64,000 bases of DNA from Paenibacillus flagellatus (GTDB lineage: Bacteria; Bacillota; Bacilli; Paenibacillales; NBRC-103111). The stretch covers positions 558,001 through 622,000 of the forward strand of contig NZ_QJVJ01000002.1 in NCBI RefSeq assembly GCF_003217775.1. Direction: 5' to 3'. The notes under the pieces are model-generated. The model was not told the origin of the DNA, made no database searches, and was given only the letters and a program-made list of their open reading frames with translations. This document shows, in pieces, positions 24,430 to 30,946 of this stretch; positions within the stretch are counted from its first letter, which is position 1, and each line of letters starts with the position of its first letter. Position numbers and translations under genes: made by a program.

Positions 24430-26544
24430 ATGAGCGAAAGCGGAGACCCGCTTCGTAAAACGGAAATCGGGAAATATCCAGGCGGGGTGACGACGGAACG
24501 TCCGGTTCGGGCGAGGCCGTCGCCGATCGGTAACGGGGCGGCGACACGGAGAACGGGCGCGCTGATGGCGATGACCGTCGTCCTCGCGTTCGTGCTGAAC
24601 GGTCTCGTCAATTACGGCCTGCTCCGGCAGTCGGCGCTAAGGTCCGGCCCGATCGGACCGCTGCTCGTTCACCTCGACGAAGCCGCCTTCGCGCTTCTGT
24701 TTGTAGCCGCCGGCGCGCTTTTTTTCGGCATGCTGGCCGTTTTTCCGGGAGAACGGGGCTACTTGTTCCTGGGCGTCTTGTCGCTGCTCGTCTCGGCTCA
24801 GCTGCTCTCGGAATGGGACGAGAAGATGCTGCTGTTCGGGCCGTTTCCCGTCGTCCCGTACGAATCGCTCGCGATCAAGAGCGGCATCGTCTTCCTCGCG
24901 TTTTCCTTTACGCATTACTTGCTCGGGCAATCGCGGGACCGGCTTCTTCGCGGAGCCGCCGTCGCGAGCGGCGTCCTGTGGGCGGCGGCCGCGGCCGCGA
25001 GCACGGCGGGAGCGGGGGAGCGATGGGGGCTCGCGCTGAACGTCGCGTTCGTCGCGATCGTCCTGTACGGGATGGCGGTAAATGTGCTGCGGTTCGGCTA
25101 CGCTTTGCGACGGGAGCAAGACCGTTCGGAGCTTCGCTGGATCGCGAGGGGGTTCATTACGTTCATCCTGATTCTGCTTCCCGATCTCGGCAAAGACATC
25201 GTCGAATATGCAGTTGGGCGGTCGATCGGCTACCGTCCGATCTGGTGGGAGCAAGGATTGGAGGATACGTTTCCTTGGGCGTTTCTCGTTCTCATTGCCG
25301 TTTTCGGGGGTTTGTTTTTCCGGCGGTTCGTCCGGACGCTGGAGCGCAATCGGCAGGTCGCGGAGCAGCTGCAGGCGAAAAATACCGCTCTCGAGCAGGA
25401 AGCGGATACGAGACGGCATCTGGACCGGCTGCTCACGCAGCTGACCCGGACGTACCGGGCGTCCGATCTGGAGCAGCGCATCGTGCTGGAAGGCTCCCGG
25501 TTTTTCGAGCCGTTGACGTTTCGGTTGATCCGGTATGCGGAAGCGGACGGGGTGATCCGCACGGTGGGGGCGTCGCTTGCGCCTTCCGCCGAGACGGAGC
25601 TGGCAGCCGCTTGGCGTCGGCAGGCGGGTCGGCTCGAACCGGGGGAGATCGGCTTTACTCCGCAAGTGGTCTGGTGCTCGGCGGGGGCGACGAAAGGAGC
25701 CCGGCTGTTCCTGACGGTTTCCTCCGGCGACGGAGGGGCGGTCGAGCTGCAGGAACGGGAACGGTTCGCGCTCCAGCTCATGTCCAAGTACACGTCGCTG
25801 TTCCGCGAATATTTCCGGCTGATCGAAAGCAGGCTTGACGAGATGGAGCGGCGGCGGGCGGACGAGCAGCCGTGGCTGTCCAAGCTGTTCATGCAAATCG
25901 CGGAGAAGGAGCGCAAGCGGCTCGCTTCCGACTTGCACGACGAGGCGCTTCAGGAGCTGCTGAACATTCGGAGGCTGCTGGAACGTTCCGCCGGAGCGGC
26001 ACCGCTGGAAGAGACGGAGAGAGTCGTGTTGCTGCGCGGGCTGGACAACGCCGAATTCATGATCCGCGAGACGTGCAGCGAGCTCATGCCGTCGTTCCTC
26101 GCCGATTACGGCGTCCTTCGCTCGATTGCAGGGCTGGCGGAGAAGACGAGGCTGCGCGCGGATTTCGCCCTCGACTACAGGCCGGGCGCCATCCGGGCCC
26201 GGTTGAGCGACGAGCTGGAGCTGACCGTGTACCGGATCGTACAGGAGCTGATCAACAACGCGCTCAAGCATGCGGGAGCGCAAACGGTGACGCTGGAAGT
26301 GGGACAGGTGGGGGAGACGATCCGTATAAGCTACACCGACGACGGGAAAGGGATGGAGCCCGACGCTCTGGCCGTTTTACAACCGAACCGATACGGGCTC
26401 AGAGGGATCTTGGAAAGGGTCCGTATGTCGGGAGGAACCGTCACGCTTGATACCCGGCCGGGGGAGGGCGTTCGATTCGGCTGCACGCTTCCGATCGAGT
26501 CTCCGGCGGGACGGGAGGTTACGAATCCAGCTTCAGCCACTTGA
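24430..26544 (+). CDS. ComP-like membrane sensor histidine kinase
   Basis: The 704-residue kinase has an N-terminal region of about seven hydrophobic segments (residues 45-300), a coiled coil (RTLERNRQVAEQLQAKNTAL), a GAF-like region (about 340-470) and a HisKA_3 dimerisation domain with His503 in KRLASDLHDEALQELL. The ATPase N-box is IVQELINNALKHAG and the G-box DDGKGM. This layout resembles ComP and other NarX-class kinases, which partner LuxR-type regulators; one is encoded convergently at 26519-27169. The signal is unknown. The first 40 residues are a polar variable extension. A GGGGGAGG lies ten bases before the ATG. Confidence 0.9.
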   Translation: MSESGDPLRKTEIGKYPGGVTTERPVRARPSPIGNGAATRRTGALMAMTVVLAFVLNGLVNYGLLRQSALRSGPIGPLLVHLDEAAFALLFVAAGALFFGMLAVFPGERGYLFLGVLSLLVSAQLLSEWDEKMLLFGPFPVVPYESLAIKSGIVFLAFSFTHYLLGQSRDRLLRGAAVASGVLWAAAAAASTAGAGERWGLALNVAFVAIVLYGMAVNVLRFGYALRREQDRSELRWIARGFITFILILLPDLGKDIVEYAVGRSIGYRPIWWEQGLEDTFPWAFLVLIAVFGGLFFRRFVRTLERNRQVAEQLQAKNTALEQEADTRRHLDRLLTQLTRTYRASDLEQRIVLEGSRFFEPLTFRLIRYAEADGVIRTVGASLAPSAETELAAAWRRQAGRLEPGEIGFTPQVVWCSAGATKGARLFLTVSSGDGGAVELQERERFALQLMSKYTSLFREYFRLIESRLDEMERRRADEQPWLSKLFMQIAEKERKRLASDLHDEALQELLNIRRLLERSAGAAPLEETERVVLLRGLDNAEFMIRETCSELMPSFLADYGVLRSIAGLAEKTRLRADFALDYRPGAIRARLSDELELTVYRIVQELINNALKHAGAQTVTLEVGQVGETIRISYTDDGKGMEPDALAVLQPNRYGLRGILERVRMSGGTVTLDTRPGEGVRFGCTLPIESPAGREVTNPASAT

Positions 26545-27169
26545 GCTCGATGGCTTTCAGGACCGCTTCCTGGCGGGAGCCGGCGTTCAATTTGGCGAAC
26601 AGATGCGAGATCATGTATTCGACATTGCGCTGGCTCATGTAGAGCCGGTCGGCAATGTCTTTGTTTTTATGGCCTTGCGCGATCAGCTTGAGCAGTCCGA
26701 TTTCCTTCTCGGTCAACGTCTTGCCGCCGCCGTCCGACTCGCTTCCGGATGTCGCGGCCCGGCTCTCCTTCGTTCGCAGCTGACGTGCGAGATGAAGCGG
26801 GAGGATCGTCAGCCGCTGCACGGCGAGCCGCAGACTGGCGACAAACTCCGGCTCGCCGAGCGACTTTTCCAACACGCCGATCGCTCCGATATCCATAAGC
26901 CGGTCGTAATGAGCGGCGATGTCTTCTCCGGTCAAAATGACGATCGCCGCTTCCGGACGAATCCGCAGCGTCTGTTCCGTCAGCTCGAAGCCGTTCGTCC
27001 CCGGCAGCTTCAGATCGAAAAGGTACAGCTCGAAGTCGGCATCGCGGATCGCTTCCAGCGCTTCGTCGGCGGTGGAGGCGGTCGTGACGCGAAAGCCGTG
27101 CTTTTCCAAGATGAGGGCGGTTCCCGCCAAAAACGTCTTATGATCGTCCACCAGCAAAATCGAAATCAT
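26519..27169 (-). CDS. NarL/FixJ-type response regulator
   Basis: This 216-residue two-domain response regulator has a receiver at residues 1-120 with acidic residues DDH (8-10) and phosphoacceptor Asp52 in YLFDLKLPGTNG. A LuxR-type helix-turn-helix lies at the C-terminus (about 150-210): LTEKEIGLLKLIAQGHKNKD and SQRNVEYMISHLFAKL. I chose the ATG at 27169, where the receiver begins; a longer frame adds 78 unrelated residues. It is convergent with the ComP-like kinase and the two coding ends overlap by 26 bases. They are the likely cognate pair by class and position. Confidence 0.92.
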   Translation of the reverse strand: MISILLVDDHKTFLAGTALILEKHGFRVTTASTADEALEAIRDADFELYLFDLKLPGTNGFELTEQTLRIRPEAAIVILTGEDIAAHYDRLMDIGAIGVLEKSLGEPEFVASLRLAVQRLTILPLHLARQLRTKESRAATSGSESDGGGKTLTEKEIGLLKLIAQGHKNKDIADRLYMSQRNVEYMISHLFAKLNAGSRQEAVLKAIELKWLKLDS

Positions 27170-27420
27170 GTGTCGGTCCCCCCGGAATCTCGTTCCTCGT
27201 CGTGCGCTCTCTTCTCCTATACTACCAAACGATTCGTTTCGGCGCACCGCAGGAGTCCGGCCACGGTGCCGAAACGGACGGACGCGCGTACCGAAGCGTT
27301 CGGCTTCGCCTCCGAAATCGAAATTGCGCGATCGGTCCCCGTCTTTTCGGTGCGCTGCGGATGCCCGCCATGCTACCGTTAAGGCAGGAACCGGGAACCG
27401 CATGATGGGAGGATGAAACC

Positions 27421-28563
27421 GTGAACGATCGTTTACCTTATTTGGATCGGATCAAGACGTTTTTGACCGTGCTGGTCGTGCTTCATCACACGGCGATTAC
27501 GTACGGGGGAGAAGGAAGCTGGTATTATACCGAGCATGCGGACAGCTTGGCGGCTCAGGCGGTGCTGACGCTGTTTACCGCGGTGAACCAGTCGTTTTTC
27601 ATGGGTCTGTTTTTTTTCATTTCCGGCTGCGTGACTCCGGCCTCGTACGATCGGAGCGACGGTGCGGGACGATTTATGGCGAAACGGCTCGTTCGATTCG
27701 GCGTTCCGCTGGCCGTATACATGATCGTGATCGATCCCGTATTGTGGTATGTTTCTACGGGATACGACGGATCGGTTGCCGACTACTTGCGGGAACGGGT
27801 ATTCCCCGATCCGCTGCGGGGGGTGACGGAATTCGAGCCAGGGCCGCTATGGTTTCTCGTGGCGCTGCTGCTGTTCAATGCCGCCTATGCGTTTTATCGC
27901 CGCGTGACGGCGGGGCGTGCGTCCGTTCGTCCGTTCGCGCTGACCTCTGCGCGGGTATTCGGATATTTGGCGGCGGTTTCGGCGGCGAACTTTATCGTCC
28001 GTCTGTTCCTTCCCGTCGGGGAGGAGGTGCTGTCTTTGCAGCTCGGCTACTTTCCCGCCTATGTCGGTCTGTTCTTCGGCGGTATCGCCGCTTCTCGGGG
28101 GCAATGGCTGGAGCGGCTGACGACAAAGGCCGCCCGCCGGTGGGGTGCCGCCGCCATCGCGCTTGTCGTCCTGCTGCCGGTCGTCATGGCGCTGGGCGGG
28201 GCGTTGGACGGGAATACGGACGCCTTCATGGGCGGGTGGACGTGGCAGTCGGCCGTCTACTCGACCGTTGACCCGATCATGGGGCTCGGCATTTCGTACG
28301 TGCTGCTCGTCCGATTCCGCGACCGGCGGAACGGCCCGATGAGCCGGATGGGCCGAGCGCTGTCCGGCAGCGCCTTCCTCGTCTTCGTCCTGCACGCGCC
28401 GATCGTGACGTATGTGTCGTACGGGCTCCGCGATCTGGCGTTGCATCCGCTCGTGAAATTCGCGCTTGTTGGCGGATTGGCGACAACGCTCTGCTTCGCG
28501 ATTGCCATGGCCGTTCGGCGCAGTCGGGCACGGGCGTCTCGAACGGTGCGACGGGCGGCGTGA
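27421..28563 (+). CDS. Membrane acyltransferase, family 3 (OafA-like)
   Basis: This 380-residue integral membrane protein has about ten hydrophobic segments. The family signature is at the N-terminus: YLDRIKTFLTVLVVLHHTA, with the conserved His pair near residues 22-23, followed by FFMGLFFFISGC and a FMAKRLVRFGVP block. Members transfer acetyl or other acyl groups to sugars or lipids of the cell envelope; the acceptor here is unknown. The start is GTG with GGGAGG upstream. The gene stands alone between a two-component system and a repeat-rich gap. Confidence 0.88.
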   Translation: MNDRLPYLDRIKTFLTVLVVLHHTAITYGGEGSWYYTEHADSLAAQAVLTLFTAVNQSFFMGLFFFISGCVTPASYDRSDGAGRFMAKRLVRFGVPLAVYMIVIDPVLWYVSTGYDGSVADYLRERVFPDPLRGVTEFEPGPLWFLVALLLFNAAYAFYRRVTAGRASVRPFALTSARVFGYLAAVSAANFIVRLFLPVGEEVLSLQLGYFPAYVGLFFGGIAASRGQWLERLTTKAARRWGAAAIALVVLLPVVMALGGALDGNTDAFMGGWTWQSAVYSTVDPIMGLGISYVLLVRFRDRRNGPMSRMGRALSGSAFLVFVLHAPIVTYVSYGLRDLALHPLVKFALVGGLATTLCFAIAMAVRRSRARASRTVRRAA

Positions 28564-28590
28564 AGGGGCGGGGGCGATGCCGCCTGCGGC

Positions 28591-28623
28591 AAAAAAGCGT
28601 CAAGTCTTCGGACTTGGCGCTTT
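28591..28623. terminator. Strong bidirectional terminator hairpin
   Basis: AAAGCGTCAAGTC (28594-28606) and GACTTGGCGCTTT (28611-28623) pair around a UUCG tetraloop with one mismatch. The minus strand carries a run of six U after the stem (28591-28596). It lies 30 bases after the acyltransferase stop. Confidence 0.8.
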
Positions 28624-28699
28624 AATTGCGTGTTATTTGCGAGTCATTGCGAGCAGAGATACGCCGCTTGGCGATCGCCTACTGTTCGGACCGCTTCGG

Positions 28700-28887
28700 C
28701 CATTGGATGTTGTCCAATGGGTGGGCCGCCAAAACAAGCAAACCGGCTTTGCCATTGGATTCCGTCCAACCGAATGGCCCGAAAACGAAGAGCGGCTCGG
28801 CTTCGGGGGCGATTCTGTTGGATCGTTTCCAATGGAAACCCCGAGCGGGCCCCCGATCGGCTCATTCCATTGGATGAAATCCAATGG
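28700..28887. repeat. Cluster of four CCATTGGA-N5-TCCAATGG palindromes
   Basis: Twenty-one-base units start at 28700, 28752, 28815 and 28867, giving spacings of 52, 63 and 52 bp. Units 1 and 4 have perfect 8-bp arms; unit 2 has a degenerate right arm (TCCAACCG) and unit 3 a degenerate left arm (CTGTTGGA). Similarity between units 1 and 2 extends into the flanks (ACCG-C-TT-G before, AAAAC-A-G after), so the array looks like diverged tandem copies of a unit of about 52 bp. It lies in the 454-bp gap between the acyltransferase and nnr genes. The rest of that gap (28930-29017) is G+C-rich hairpin-prone sequence without a gene. Confidence 0.8.
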
Positions 28888-29017
28888 AGCGTACCGAATG
28901 TGGTGCGGAGCGCCCCGGAAAGACGTGCTGTAAAGGGGCGAGAGAGCGGGCCGCCTCCGGCCCAGGGCTCGGCATCGGGCCGCGCCCGGCCTCCTGCTCG
29001 GCCACGGGCCGGACCGG

Positions 29018-30568
29018 CTACAGCTCGTCGACGATATCGCCGGCGATGAGCGAGGCCGGCGACGGACGCCGGGCGGCGGCGCGGTCCCCCGCCGCGCCGT
29101 GCAGCCAGACGCCGAGCGCGGCGGCCTGCTCGCCGGTCAGCCGCTGCGCCAGCAGGCCGCCGATCAGGCCGGCGAGCACGTCGCCCGACCCGGCGGTGGC
29201 CATGCCGGCGTTGCCGCTGCCGTTCACGTAGACGCGGCCGGACGGATCGGCCACGACGGTGCGCGCGCCCTTCAGCACGAGCGTCACGCCGTGCCGGACG
29301 GCGTAGCTTCGCGCGACGCCGATGCGGTCCCGCTGCACCTCGGGCACCGCGACGCCGGCGAGGCGCGCCATCTCGCCCGGGTGCGGCGTGAACACCGCCG
29401 CACCCGGCCTTCGCGGCCACGCCGCGAAATCGGGCGCGTCCGCGACCAGATTGAGCGCGTCCGCGTCGAGCACGAGCGGCACGCGGCCGTCCGCGCGCGT
29501 CCACAGCTCGCGCAGCCAGGCGGCGCCGCCGTCCCAGCGGCCGATGCCGGGGCCGAGCACGAGCGCGTCCTTGCCGGCCGCGAGCCGGGCGACGTCGCCG
29601 GGGGCGGCGGCGCTCCAGCCGCCGCTGCCGCCGTCGGGCACGCCCGCCAGCATCGCCTCCGGGAAGCGGCCGGCGAGCGGCGCGACGAGCGACTCCGGCA
29701 CCGCCCACGTGACGAGGCCGCAGCCGCCGCGCAGCGCGGCCCGGGCGCTCAGCAGGCCGGCGCCGCTCATCGGCCGGCTGCCAGCGGCGACGAGCGCGTG
29801 GCCGTACGTGCCCTTGTGCGTGTCGGCCGCCCGCGCTCGCGCCGGATCGACGCCGAGCCGCTCGCGCAGCGTCCGCTCGTCCAGCGCGAACGTGCGCACG
29901 CCGTGCTCCTCCGCGAGCCGCTCGGGGATGCCGATCGGCCGCACGACGACGTCGCCGGCGGCGTCCGCGCCCGGGTGCTGCGCGAGCCCGCGCTTCGCGA
30001 ACGCCAGCGCGACCGTCCGCGACGCCCGGATGCACGGGTCGCGCGTCTCGCCGGTGTCGGCGTCGAGTCCGCTCGGGATGTCGACGGCGACGATCGGCAG
30101 GCCGCTCGCGTTCGCCTCGCGGATGAGCGCGGCGTACGGCCCTTGCGGCGCGCCGCGGCTGCCGGTGCCGAGCAGCGCGTCGATGACGCCGTCGAAGCGG
30201 CTCCAATCGACCGCAGGTCCCTCGCCGCCGTAGACGGCCGACGGCAGCCCGAGCCGGGCGGCGATGTCGCGCTGGAGCGCCGCTTCCCCGGCGAAGCCGG
30301 CGGGATCGACGGCGTAGACGATAACGACGGCGAAGCCCGCCTCCGCCAAATGCCGGGCGGCGACGACGCCGTCCCCGCCGTTGTTGCCTTTGCCGGCCAG
30401 TACGAGCCACCGCTTCATCGCGCCGGCCGGGGCGCTCTCCGCCAGCCGGATCGCCTCCTCGGCGACCGCGCGTCCGGCGTTTTCCATCAGCGCGACGGCG
30501 GGAATGCCGATCCGCTCGATGGCCGCGCGGTCAATCTCCCGCATTTCAGTAGACGATACGAGATACAT
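29018..30568 (-). CDS. nnr: Bifunctional NAD(P)HX epimerase/dehydratase
   Basis: The 516-residue fusion protein repairs hydrated NADH and NADPH. The N-terminal YjeF_N epimerase domain (residues 1-215) has AGKGNNGGDGVVAARHL (NNGGDG 62-67) and LLGTGSRGAP. The C-terminal ribokinase-like ADP-dependent dehydratase (about 235-510) has KGTYGHALVAAGS, FTPHPGEMARL and NAGMATAGSGDVLAG. The complete length and both active-site blocks argue that it is functional. I chose the ATG at 30568 where homology starts, with GGAGG 12 bases upstream. G+C is very high here (48 of 60 bases at 29461-29520). It is divergent from the SLH/DUF4855 gene. Confidence 0.95.
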   Translation of the reverse strand: MYLVSSTEMREIDRAAIERIGIPAVALMENAGRAVAEEAIRLAESAPAGAMKRWLVLAGKGNNGGDGVVAARHLAEAGFAVVIVYAVDPAGFAGEAALQRDIAARLGLPSAVYGGEGPAVDWSRFDGVIDALLGTGSRGAPQGPYAALIREANASGLPIVAVDIPSGLDADTGETRDPCIRASRTVALAFAKRGLAQHPGADAAGDVVVRPIGIPERLAEEHGVRTFALDERTLRERLGVDPARARAADTHKGTYGHALVAAGSRPMSGAGLLSARAALRGGCGLVTWAVPESLVAPLAGRFPEAMLAGVPDGGSGGWSAAAPGDVARLAAGKDALVLGPGIGRWDGGAAWLRELWTRADGRVPLVLDADALNLVADAPDFAAWPRRPGAAVFTPHPGEMARLAGVAVPEVQRDRIGVARSYAVRHGVTLVLKGARTVVADPSGRVYVNGSGNAGMATAGSGDVLAGLIGGLLAQRLTGEQAAALGVWLHGAAGDRAAARRPSPASLIAGDIVDEL

Positions 30569-30766
30569 CGGGACGTTTCGCCTCCATCGTAAAAAGGTTT
30601 GCTGTAACGATTCGGGGAGGAGGAGCCGAAATCCTTCGCGGGGCGGTCCCCGAAAAAAGATTCTAACCGGCGACAACGATTGCCGGCGAAAGCCGCGGAA
30701 CGCCCGCCCGGCAAGACATTTTTCTTTTGATGCAACCGTTTATCTTTTGTTGTGTCCATCTGATAA

Positions 30767-30795
30767 TTGCGATTAATTCGCACGATGTCTACGAT
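30767..30795 (+). promoter_or_regulatory. Candidate SigA promoter for the SLH/DUF4855 gene
   Basis: TTGCGA (30767-30772), a 17-base spacer and TACGAT (30790-30795) give a plausible vegetative promoter. The leader to the ATG is about 145 bases with no evident structure. The rest of the 378-bp divergent gap holds nothing else I can support. Confidence 0.5.
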
Positions 30796-30946
30796 AGGGG
30801 GTGCCCGTCTATCGCTTCCGGCAGGGGAGCGGCGGCGTGCCATCGATTCGCGAAGGGGGAGGAGCGAATACGCATTTGCATTGGCGGTACATAGGCAGGA
30901 ACGCCAAACGTTCCGAGACAACCGATAGAACGGGAGGATTTCGTAC

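Noticed and set aside
28564-28590. Extension of the acyltransferase frame
   Set aside because: The stop at 28561-28563 is followed by G-rich sequence and a terminator; no coding signal continues.
28700-28887. CRISPR-like array
   Set aside because: Units are only 21 bases, internally palindromic and degenerate, with unequal gaps of about 31-42 bases. No cas gene is present.
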